Notes under the pieces: model-generated
Told to the model about the DNA's origin: nothing
The model's input: only the letters and a program-made list of their open reading frames with translations
Database searches by the model: none
Origin: Sphingobium sp.
GTDB lineage: Bacteria; Pseudomonadota; Alphaproteobacteria; Sphingomonadales; Sphingomonadaceae
Assembly: GCA_003248935.1 (NCBI GenBank)
Contig: QFQF01000038.1
Span: forward strand, 1 to 8,067
Direction of reading: 5' to 3'
Length of the DNA stretch: 8,067 bases
Made by a program: the position numbers and the translations under genes
In this document: one piece after another, positions 1 to 6,080 of the stretch
Numbering within the stretch: the stretch's first letter is position 1
Layout of the letters: each line of letters starts with the position of its first letter

Positions 1-1
1 G

Positions 2-331
2 TCCAAACAGTATCGTGGCTATTCGGTTCAGCGGCAGATCGCAGAAGGCTATTACGCCTATATCGAAGCGCTGCGCGGGCGCCGCGTGGTCGCGATCGAC
101 GAGACGCGGGGCCTGATCTCCGTTCATCTGTTCTTCGATCATCCGGCGGATCCCCGTCGCCCCTATTCCCCGATATACTTTCCCGATCCAAGTTCGGTGC
201 TGGCGTTCGAGGTCTTCAAGATTCGCAATGGCCTGATAGAGGCAGTGACGGCCATAGGTGCTCTGTTCCCGTACGGGATGCGTTCGGGATGGGGCGATGG
301 CGATGCCCGCATGGTGATACCCGCGGCGTAG
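2..331 (+). CDS. DUF8021-like hypothetical protein, C-terminal part
   Basis: The frame is open from the first bases of the window to the TAG at 329-331, so this is the 3' end of a gene that starts further left; about 109 residues are visible. It is a soluble-looking mix of short hydrophobic strands and charged loops. Key stretches are VVAIDETRGLISVHLFFDHP, then AFEVFKIRNGLIEAVTAIG, and a closing PYGMRSGW. The order 'D-E-x-x-G-L + FFDH', 'FKI-x-x-G-x-I' and 'PYGM-SGW' is what I recall for DUF8021-type proteins, which may have an NTF2/SnoaL-like fold. No catalytic role is known to me. The MFS gene follows on the same strand after 92 bp, so the two may be co-transcribed, although a stem-loop lies between them. 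The family assignment is from memory of motifs, the function is unknown, and the missing N-terminus could hold a signal peptide. Confidence 0.65.
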   Translation, partial: SKQYRGYSVQRQIAEGYYAYIEALRGRRVVAIDETRGLISVHLFFDHPADPRRPYSPIYFPDPSSVLAFEVFKIRNGLIEAVTAIGALFPYGMRSGWGDGDARMVIPAA

Positions 332-345
332 CCGTCGCCGTATCA

Positions 346-377
346 GACATGGCCGTCTTTCAGCAGGCGGCCATGTC
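346..377 (+). other. Intergenic stem-loop between DUF8021-like gene and MFS gene
   Basis: A perfect 10-bp inverted repeat, GACATGGCCG (346-355) and CGGCCATGTC (368-377), surrounds a 12-nt loop. It starts 14 nt after the upstream stop codon. No T-run follows on either strand, so it is not a classical intrinsic terminator. It could be a partial terminator, an mRNA-stabilising 3' structure, or chance. Both ATGs upstream of 424 in the transporter frame (349 and 373) lie inside the two arms, which makes them poor translation starts. Confidence 0.5.
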
Positions 378-423
378 AAAGCCGAAGAACGAAATCCGTC
401 CGCCCGTCGGAGAAAAAGCCAAG

Positions 424-1758
424 ATGATCCGGTCGCCTGTATCCCCCGCCAGTTTCTATGGATGGAAGCTCGCAGTTCTATTGTTTTTCGCAATGGCGAT
501 CAGCATGGCGGTCCCGATTTACGGACTGGGCCTTCTGAACATGCACATGGCGGATGAGCTTGGTTTCAATCGCGCGACGCTGGGTACTGCTTTCGCGGTC
601 TTCATGCTGATGACCGGTCTGCCGGGACCGATCGCGGCCAAGCTGATCGAGAAATACGGCATCCGCTGGACGCTTGTGATTGGCGAAGGACTGTTTCTGG
701 CCGGCGCCATCGCTATGGCGACCATCGTCGCCAGCCCCTTTCTGCTCATAGTCTGTGCCGGCCTTGTCATCGGTTCAGCCAGTGCGTTTGGAGGTGCGAT
801 CCCGATCCAGGCGCTGGTCACGCGGTGGTTCTCCCGCCGGCGCTCGCTGGCGATGGGGATCGTTCTTGCGGGCGGCAGCGTGGCGGGGATGGTTTTTCCC
901 CCGTTGCTGGATCACATCGTGACAGGACATGGCTGGCGTGCGGGCTGGTGGGTGATTGCCGCGCTGGTCGGGACGCTGATGGTCGCGACGATTGCCTTTG
1001 TTCGGGAACGGCCGGAGGATATCGGTCAGACCGTCGATGGCGAAGCGGCCGTGGTCGAGGGGCCGGCGTATCCCGAACCGGCCCAGGGTTCGCGGGTCTA
1101 TCAGACCGATGATGAGTGGACGTCCCGGGATGTCGTACGATCTGCCACGTTCTGGCTATTGCTTGCCTGCTCGACCGGTGTCAGTGCGGTTTACACGATC
1201 TTCCATGCCCAGGCCATGTTGCAGATTCGGGACTTGGGCTTCTCCACGAGTACGGCATCCTATCTGATCTCCATGTCCGTCGGCGCCGGGTTCGTCACTC
1301 ATGCCGTGGTGAGCCTGCTCGGAGACAGCGTCGATCCGAAGAAAATGTGGGCGGCTGCGCTCCTGTTGCAGGGTCTGGGGATCGGCATGTTCGCAGCAGG
1401 TGGTGTCATGATATGGCTCATCTATCCGGCGATCATATGTATCGGGATGGGGACATCGGGAGCCATCATTTCCCTCATCATGACTTTCAGCAACTGGTAC
1501 GGGGGCAACGCAGCCCCATTCGTCTTCGGGTTCGGTTCGGCGTTTTCGGCGGCCTGCGGCGCTCTGGCCCCGATCGCGGCAGGCTACAGCTACGACGTGA
1601 CCGGGAGTTCCGCGCCGGTGTTTTACGGCATCTCCATGGCATGTATGCTCGGCGCCATCGTTCTCACCCTAACGAAGCCGCCGCGCCTTGGGGGTGTTGA
1701 AGGAGGAAAAACAATGGTGTCAAAGCACGTGCACCAGCCTTTAGGGGAAGGCAGCTAG
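424..1758 (+). CDS. MFS transporter, oxalate/formate antiporter or monocarboxylate-like type
   Basis: A 444-residue inner-membrane secondary transporter with about 12 hydrophobic segments. FYGWKLAVLLFF opens TM1 near residue 11, as in the OFA/MCT-like branch of the major facilitator superfamily. The TM2-TM3 loop (about 72-83, KLIEKYGIRWTL) stands in for the usual G-x-L-D-R-x-G-R motif. RWFSRRRSLAMGI (134-146) and RERPEDIG (194-201) are further group landmarks. A hydrophilic central loop (about 194-240) divides the halves. The substrate cannot be read from the sequence; this branch often moves organic acid anions. The frame opens at 289, inside the upstream gene, but ATG 424 is preferred: the codons before it encode no plausible transporter sequence, ATGs 349 and 373 lie in a stem-loop, and GGAGA (409-413) precedes 424. 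The C-terminal tail after about residue 421 looks non-native and includes an internal SD-ATG (see findings). Confidence 0.88.
   Translation: MIRSPVSPASFYGWKLAVLLFFAMAISMAVPIYGLGLLNMHMADELGFNRATLGTAFAVFMLMTGLPGPIAAKLIEKYGIRWTLVIGEGLFLAGAIAMATIVASPFLLIVCAGLVIGSASAFGGAIPIQALVTRWFSRRRSLAMGIVLAGGSVAGMVFPPLLDHIVTGHGWRAGWWVIAALVGTLMVATIAFVRERPEDIGQTVDGEAAVVEGPAYPEPAQGSRVYQTDDEWTSRDVVRSATFWLLLACSTGVSAVYTIFHAQAMLQIRDLGFSTSTASYLISMSVGAGFVTHAVVSLLGDSVDPKKMWAAALLLQGLGIGMFAAGGVMIWLIYPAIICIGMGTSGAIISLIMTFSNWYGGNAAPFVFGFGSAFSAACGALAPIAAGYSYDVTGSSAPVFYGISMACMLGAIVLTLTKPPRLGGVEGGKTMVSKHVHQPLGEGS
1701..1716 (+). promoter_or_regulatory. Strong Shine-Dalgarno and ATG inside the 3' end of the MFS gene
   Basis: AGGAGG at 1701-1706 is followed by a 7-nt spacer and ATG at 1714, an almost ideal ribosome binding site. 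The ATG is in frame with the transporter, and the frame stops at 1756-1758, so initiation here would give only a 14-residue peptide. A site this good would normally serve a real downstream gene. The likely reading is that it is the remains of the start of a lost gene, or that the transporter lost its own stop codon. A chance purine run in the GGVEGGKT codons remains possible. Confidence 0.45.
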
Positions 1759-1780
1759 CACTGCTTCGGCAGATTTCTGA

Positions 1781-1966
1781 TTTTGGGGCTTCTCTTTTTC
1801 GCGGATTGGCAGTTCGCCGGAAGCCCGCGCGATATTCGATGACACGGCATTGCCGAAGAAGGGGCGCAGTTCGGTTGGCGTGGCGCTGCAATCGATCTCG
1901 GCAACTCGCTCAGTCCTCGCCAAAGCGATACCAATCCTCGCAGCCATCATCCTGTTCCGGTTATGA
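1781..1966 (+). pseudogene. IS701-type transposase fragment
   Basis: One plus-strand frame, open from after the TGA at 1778-1780 to the TGA at 1964-1966, contains DDTALPKKGRSSVGVALQ at 1838-1891. This matches a signature I know from IS701-family DDE transposases: an Asp-Asp-Thr bearing the first catalytic aspartate, a Pro-Lys-Lys-Gly turn, then Ser-Val-Gly-Val-Ala and a Gln a residue later. Similarity seems to fade after the following Ser-Ala (about 1903). There is no start codon, no downstream catalytic domain and no terminal inverted repeat that I can see. It is therefore a small internal relic and not an active element. It occupies the gap between the convergent MFS and hydrolase genes. 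The match is from memory of the motif and short, about 20 residues. Confidence 0.6.
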
Positions 1967-1984
1967 ATCCTGAGTCGGGCGCAC

Positions 1985-2725
1985 CTACAGAACGCGCCGA
2001 AACAGCGCGATAGCAGACGACAAGGCCTGCATTGCGAGAGCCGGATCGTATCGCGGCCCTTCGTCCCGCATGAACGCATGTTCGGCATTATATTCGTGCC
2101 ATTCATAATGGACGCCGACCTCCTCCAGACGACCGCGGATTTGTTCGCGTCCGGCAAAGGGAACATGGGGATCCTGTCGTCCCCAGACGAAGAGCATCTG
2201 GGCTTTCAGGCCGTCCATGCGGGCCAGAGTGTCGTCGGCGCGACCCGCGCCCAGGGTGCCGCCGTGGACGTCCGTCGGATAGAAGCAGGCCGCCGCGCCA
2301 ACGCGATGGTCGAAAGCCGCACGCAGGGCAAGATGCCCACCCAGGCATAGGCCGATCGTACCCACGGTGCCGGTCGCGGACGGATGGGCGCTCAGGAAAT
2401 CAATGGCCGCGCCGGCGTCGCGGTCAAATGCACGCAGCGGCTTTTCTATCTTGAGTGCGTTTCCGCGCGCCGTGCCTTCGGCTGTGTAGGGGAGGGCAGA
2501 GCCGGGCGTCTCATATTCATGATAGATTTCCGGCATGCAGACCACAAATCCATGTCCTGCCACTATCGCAGCCAACCTGCGAATGGGCGCGGTCACCTGA
2601 TAGATTTCGGAAAACAGCAGCAGGGCAGGATAGCGTCCCTCGGCGGCGGGGCGCGCCATATGCACGCGCATGGTGGCCCCGGCAGCGACGTGGATGTCGG
2701 CAAATTCGTCGATGATTATACGCAT
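1985..2725 (-). CDS. Dienelactone hydrolase family protein
   Basis: A 246-residue alpha/beta-hydrolase, close to the usual 230-250 of the family, with no signal peptide and so probably cytoplasmic. The nucleophile sits in GLCLGG as Cys127, the family's Cys in place of Ser. The acid is Asp185 in WGRQDPHVP and the base is His216 in EHAFMRDEG, completing a Cys-Asp-His triad. Glu40 in FSEIYQV corresponds to the Glu that controls the Cys nucleophile in characterised dienelactone hydrolases. Family members hydrolyse lactones or esters; true dienelactone activity (the chlorocatechol pathway) cannot be claimed because no ring-cleavage genes are nearby. The ATG at 2725 has a weak GGA at 2735-2733 with 7-nt spacing. 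The gene lies 147 bp downstream of the receptor on the same strand, behind a terminator, and its 3' end abuts the transposase relic without a visible terminator. Confidence 0.9.
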   Translation of the reverse strand: MRIIIDEFADIHVAAGATMRVHMARPAAEGRYPALLLFSEIYQVTAPIRRLAAIVAGHGFVVCMPEIYHEYETPGSALPYTAEGTARGNALKIEKPLRAFDRDAGAAIDFLSAHPSATGTVGTIGLCLGGHLALRAAFDHRVGAAACFYPTDVHGGTLGAGRADDTLARMDGLKAQMLFVWGRQDPHVPFAGREQIRGRLEEVGVHYEWHEYNAEHAFMRDEGPRYDPALAMQALSSAIALFRRVL

Positions 2726-2779
2726 ATAGCATTCCAGATAGAGTGGTCAGGTTCGCCACCGTCCCGCGGCGTCCGGGCC

Positions 2780-2829
2780 AAAAAAGCTCCCGCTCTTCCC
2801 GGGCATGTCTGCTCAGGAGGAGCGGGAGC
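2780..2829 (-). terminator. Intrinsic terminator after the TonB-dependent receptor
   Basis: Read on the minus strand, GCTCCCGCTC (2829-2820) pairs perfectly with GAGCGGGAGC (2795-2786). The stem continues inward by four more pairs, one of them G-T (2819-2816 with 2799-2796). The arm is followed directly by TTTTTT (2785-2780). A 10-to-14-bp GC-rich stem with a six-T tail is a textbook rho-independent terminator. It lies 44 nt past the receptor's stop codon and 54 nt before the hydrolase start, so hydrolase expression needs read-through or a promoter in a very short space. Confidence 0.88.
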
Positions 2830-2833
2830 GAAG

Positions 2834-2874
2834 AAGGCTCTCAGTCAGAAGGAGAGGAAGGAAAAGAGAGCCTT
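2834..2874 (-). other. Second stem-loop beginning at the receptor stop codon
   Basis: A perfect 9-bp inverted repeat, AAGGCTCTC (minus strand 2874-2866) and GAGAGCCTT (2842-2834), encloses a 23-nt pyrimidine-rich loop on the minus strand. The first two bases of the stem are the last two of the TAA stop codon. It precedes the intrinsic terminator, giving tandem hairpins after the receptor gene. It may protect the receptor mRNA 3' end or add to termination; only a short TTCTT follows it. Confidence 0.6.
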
Positions 2875-5800
2875 AGAACTTGGCACGGAAACCGGCCGTG
2901 ATGACCCGTTCAAACTGGTTGTAGGTATGTTTGAACGCCTTGTTGAAGGCATAGTTGACCGGCGCCTCCTCCGTCAGGTTCGAGCCGTTTACGAAGATCT
3001 GGAGATTCTCGGTCACGTCATAGGAGGCGCCGAAGTCCAGATAGAAGGTCGGCCGCTGCCAGTTGGCCACCCCGGCTGTTCCGGTCGTCGGAGTGAACGA
3101 CCAGTGGCCATAGGTGCCCTGATAGAGCTTGCTCAGATAGTTCGCGGCGATACGGGCCTGGAACTTGCTGTCCTGATACCAGAGCACGGCATTCACCTGA
3201 TGCTTGGCGGTGTCGTTGAACGGCGCGTCCGAACCGTCGGCCAGGATCAGCTTTTCTCCCGTGGCCGCGTCGCGCCCGGCCTGACTGGGCGAGAAGGTGT
3301 AGGTGATCGAGGTGCCCAGATACTTCAGGAAGCTTGGCAGGAAGGTGAAGCTCTGCTGATAGCCGAACTCGACGCCGTAATAGCTGGCCCCCTTGCCCTG
3401 CGCGATTGTCAGCAACGTGGCGCCGTTGCGTTCCACGCCGTCGCTGTCGGGCACCATGATGCTGGACTGGTTCTGGTAGGTGTAGCTTTCGATCTGGGTC
3501 TTGAAAGCGCCCAGCGACAGGATGGTGTTGCTGTTCGGATACCATTCGGCCGCGATGCTGCCGGACCGGGCAAACCAGGGATCAAGTTCCGGATTGCCCA
3601 GCCTCTGGACGCTGCTGACACGCTGGAAATCCTCGCCGATCTGTTCGGTATTGTAGAAGGTGATCTCGCTGCGGCCCAGATTCTCCAGCGGCTGCAACGC
3701 CTGAGTCTCGTAGTATGCCGCTTTCAGGCGCACCTTCGAACCGATGTCGACGTTGAAGTTGATGCTGGGCAGGGCCTTTGTGCGGCTCGTCTTGGTGTTC
3801 CTGTCGCCCAGATCGACATAGGCCGAGTGGTTCGGGTCGACGCCGACAATGATGTCGGGGTTGAGCAATCCGCTCTGCACGATGTTCTGGCGGACATTGA
3901 GCTTGGTATTGACGACGCGGACGCCGACGTTGCCGTTCATCGAGATGGTGTCGGACAGGTCGCCCTTGAAATTGACCTGCATATAGGCCGACAGCTGCTT
4001 TTCCTTGACGCTGTAGGTGCGATCGGGGGCCACGATATACTGGCCTTCGCCATAGAGCATGTCGCGGAAGGCCTCCGGATTGGTCAGGGCCTTGGCATTG
4101 ATCAGGGGCAGGGTGACATTGAGGCCGCCAACCGGTCCGAAATCGGATATGTTCTTGACGTACGATGCCAGCGTGCTGCCATCGATGCCGTAGACTGGCA
4201 GCGGATCATAGGTCAGCGGTGAACCGACGCCTCCGACATATTTGCCGATAGCGTACCCGGCTTCGCCATATTTGGTCAGGATACCGTTGCCGAAGCCCGA
4301 GGGTGAGAAATAATCCTCGCGGACGACGCTCATGTCGCGGTCGGAATAGCGGGCGCCGAAGGACAGCGATAGCGTGTCGTCAGCATTTTCCCATTTGCCG
4401 TCACCCTTCAGGATGTTCTGGGTCGACTTGGTCTTGGTCCGTTCCAGCCAGGAGGAGTGGACATACCAGGCGGCAGGATCGGAAGCGAGCGACGCCAGTT
4501 CCTCGCCGATATTATAATAGAGCGCGTTCTTGCCCATCCCGATGGAGAAGGGATAGCTCAGCGTTTCGGGGATCGATCCCGGGTTGATATTGACCGGATC
4601 GCCGCCTTCGGTCTGCGGGATTTGGAGGGAACTGGTCTGCTGGGCCACGGTCATGTCACGGGAGTCGCGCGTGCCGTGGCCGTAAATCCAGCGGACGCTG
4701 CCGGTGAAGCCATTGTCGTTCTTGAAACGCAGTTCCAGGTTGGTGTTGATCGCTTCCGTCTCGCGCAGGTTCGACTGGACGCCCGCGCGTAGGCCGTTCG
4801 TCAGGCCATTGAAGGACGTGACGAGGTTGTGACGATATTCGGTTAGGTCGCTGATGTCGACCGACGAGAGGACAGAAGGCTGACCGGTGGCCTGCGAATA
4901 GGCCGGCAAGGAGGAGCGTCCACCGAAATTGCCGTTGACGAACAACTGCTGGCCAAAAGCTTTCTCGTCCATGCTGTTGTAGAGGACGTCTGCGACCACT
5001 TCCAGCTGGTCGTTCAGGCGCGCGTTGAAATTATAGGCCAGGCCGAAACGTTCGCGATTGGTTTCGCGCGAGTTTATATAGGTGTTCCAGCCGTTGGGGA
5101 TCAGGAAGTCGTCGGCAAGGTCGCCGTCGCCGTTCAGGTCGACACTGTTGGGCGAGAACCAGGTCGAATATTCATCGACCAGATCCAGTTCGACCGACTG
5201 GAACGAACTGGCGAGACGACTCTTGCCGTACGAGAAGCCGACCGACATGCCGACATCGTCGTTGAGCTTGTAGCCGACCAGTCCGTCGACTTTCTTGTCG
5301 ACACCGCCTACCATGCTGCCGAAGCCGAGTTCGCCGCGAACATTGGCGGTGAACCCGTCCTTGAGGGTCAGCGCCCGGATCGTTTGAAGATCGACCACAC
5401 CGCCGACGCCGCCATCCGTAAGGCCCGCATTCTGCGATTTGTAGACGACAACGCCATTGACGAGGCTGGCGGGAATGTCGGTGAAGTTGGCCTCACTGTT
5501 GACGATCGTCTCGGCATTGATGAAGCGCTCGCCGTTGAGCGTGCCCAGCACCTGCGGGGCGCCACGGATGACAACCCGGCCACCCTCACCGGCCGTACGC
5601 GAAATCTGCACGCCGGGCACGCGCTGGAGCGAGTCTGCGATCGTCACGTCAGGGAGCTTGCCGATGTCCTCCGCCACGATGGCATCGACGATTTCGGCGG
5701 AACGGCGCTTGAGATCGATACCCTTTTCCTGCGCCGCGCGGACGCCGGTCACGATGATGTCGCCAACGCTGGTGTCAGTGGTCGCATCCTGCGCCTGTGC

Positions 5801-5878
5801 GATGCCGCACAGTGCCAAAGCGGATACAGGCGCACTACCAGCCAGCAGCACGCGCGCGAAAAACGTCATGGATTTCAT
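2873..5878 (-). CDS. TonB-dependent receptor, Caulobacter/Xanthomonas type
   Basis: A 1001-residue outer-membrane active transporter powered by TonB-ExbB-ExbD, full length for the class. A signal peptide (MKSMTFFARVLLAG...) ends near AQA-29/Gln30. A TonB-box-like GDIIVTGVRAA follows at about 39-49. Residues 58-92, with RRSAEIVDAIVAEDIGKLPD and IADSLQRVPGVQI, form the start of the plug typical of this class; RVVIRG and GGVGGVVDLQT are later plug landmarks. The rest, about 190-1001, is the beta-barrel, and the protein ends ITAGFRAKF with the C-terminal aromatic expected for BAM insertion. ATG 5878 is chosen because GGGAGG lies just upstream; the frame extends to a TTG at 5899 with no better site. 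The ligand is unknown; members of this class often import carbohydrates or other organic nutrients. It is divergent from the DUF6445-type gene. Confidence 0.95.
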   Translation of the reverse strand: MKSMTFFARVLLAGSAPVSALALCGIAQAQDATTDTSVGDIIVTGVRAAQEKGIDLKRRSAEIVDAIVAEDIGKLPDVTIADSLQRVPGVQISRTAGEGGRVVIRGAPQVLGTLNGERFINAETIVNSEANFTDIPASLVNGVVVYKSQNAGLTDGGVGGVVDLQTIRALTLKDGFTANVRGELGFGSMVGGVDKKVDGLVGYKLNDDVGMSVGFSYGKSRLASSFQSVELDLVDEYSTWFSPNSVDLNGDGDLADDFLIPNGWNTYINSRETNRERFGLAYNFNARLNDQLEVVADVLYNSMDEKAFGQQLFVNGNFGGRSSLPAYSQATGQPSVLSSVDISDLTEYRHNLVTSFNGLTNGLRAGVQSNLRETEAINTNLELRFKNDNGFTGSVRWIYGHGTRDSRDMTVAQQTSSLQIPQTEGGDPVNINPGSIPETLSYPFSIGMGKNALYYNIGEELASLASDPAAWYVHSSWLERTKTKSTQNILKGDGKWENADDTLSLSFGARYSDRDMSVVREDYFSPSGFGNGILTKYGEAGYAIGKYVGGVGSPLTYDPLPVYGIDGSTLASYVKNISDFGPVGGLNVTLPLINAKALTNPEAFRDMLYGEGQYIVAPDRTYSVKEKQLSAYMQVNFKGDLSDTISMNGNVGVRVVNTKLNVRQNIVQSGLLNPDIIVGVDPNHSAYVDLGDRNTKTSRTKALPSINFNVDIGSKVRLKAAYYETQALQPLENLGRSEITFYNTEQIGEDFQRVSSVQRLGNPELDPWFARSGSIAAEWYPNSNTILSLGAFKTQIESYTYQNQSSIMVPDSDGVERNGATLLTIAQGKGASYYGVEFGYQQSFTFLPSFLKYLGTSITYTFSPSQAGRDAATGEKLILADGSDAPFNDTAKHQVNAVLWYQDSKFQARIAANYLSKLYQGTYGHWSFTPTTGTAGVANWQRPTFYLDFGASYDVTENLQIFVNGSNLTEEAPVNYAFNKAFKHTYNQFERVITAGFRAKF

Positions 5879-5904
5879 GAGTAACCCTCCCCTGTTCAAA
5901 CATG

Positions 5905-5920
5905 GCCGCCCGTTGACGGC
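5905..5920 (-). other. Short hairpin in the receptor 5' leader
   Basis: On the minus strand, GCCGTCAACGGGCGGC can fold into a 6-bp stem, with one G-U pair, around the loop AACG. It lies about 15 nt upstream of the receptor's Shine-Dalgarno. It is small and could be chance, but it falls in the untranslated leader between the AT-rich control region and the start codon. Confidence 0.25.
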
Positions 5921-5959
5921 TCGATGTAGTTACGCATGCCAGCTTGCCTGCTGACTGTC

Positions 5960-6030
5960 TTAAATATATTTAATTTGCTTAATTAAACAAGCGCCGTTTT
6001 GGTATGAATGTCAAGGTCATATCGTTTTGG
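5960..6030. promoter_or_regulatory. Divergent control region for the receptor and the DUF6445-type gene
   Basis: The 202-bp gap between the two divergent starts holds a sharply AT-rich core. TTAAATATATTTAA (5960-5973) is a perfect 14-bp palindrome. TTGCTTAATTAAACAA (5975-5990) is a 16-bp palindrome with one mismatched pair. CGTTTTGG occurs twice as a direct repeat, at 5995-6002 and 6023-6030, 28 bp apart. For the receptor, a possible minus-strand promoter is TTGTTT (5990-5985), 16 bp, TATATT (5968-5963), which would give a leader of about 80 nt. A TTGACA (minus, 6014-6009) has no good partner. The palindromes are plausible operators, and the LysR-type protein encoded nearby is a candidate regulator. 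The assignment of sites is inference. Confidence 0.5.
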
Positions 6031-6080
6031 CCTGGGCGGTGCCTTGTGAAGACTTGGTGAAAGGATTGGGGAGAGGCGCC

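Noticed and set aside
289..423. Upstream extension of the MFS frame to ATG 289 (45 extra residues).
   Set aside because: It overlaps the upstream gene by 43 bases, encodes arginine- and glycine-rich sequence unlike a transporter N-terminus, and crosses the stem-loop; a better ribosome binding site serves 424.
1761..1800. CTGC-TTCG-GCAG hairpin followed by a T-rich run just after the MFS stop, as a possible terminator.
   Set aside because: The stem is only 4 bp and the T-run is distant and interrupted, so it is too weak to call.
1741..2166. A 141-codon minus-strand frame covering the spacer and the 3' end of the hydrolase gene.
   Set aside because: Half of it overlaps the hydrolase in another frame, no family is recognisable, and the spacer part is better explained by the transposase fragment on the other strand.
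2384..4222. A 612-codon plus-strand open frame antisense to the hydrolase and receptor.
   Set aside because: It runs across two well-supported minus-strand genes and the terminator between them, has no recognisable domain, and its composition is that of a high-GC antisense shadow.
5384..5954. Two plus-strand frames (5384-5884 and 5457-5954) antisense to the receptor signal and plug region.
   Set aside because: They mirror conserved receptor codons, have no ribosome binding sites of note and no domain.
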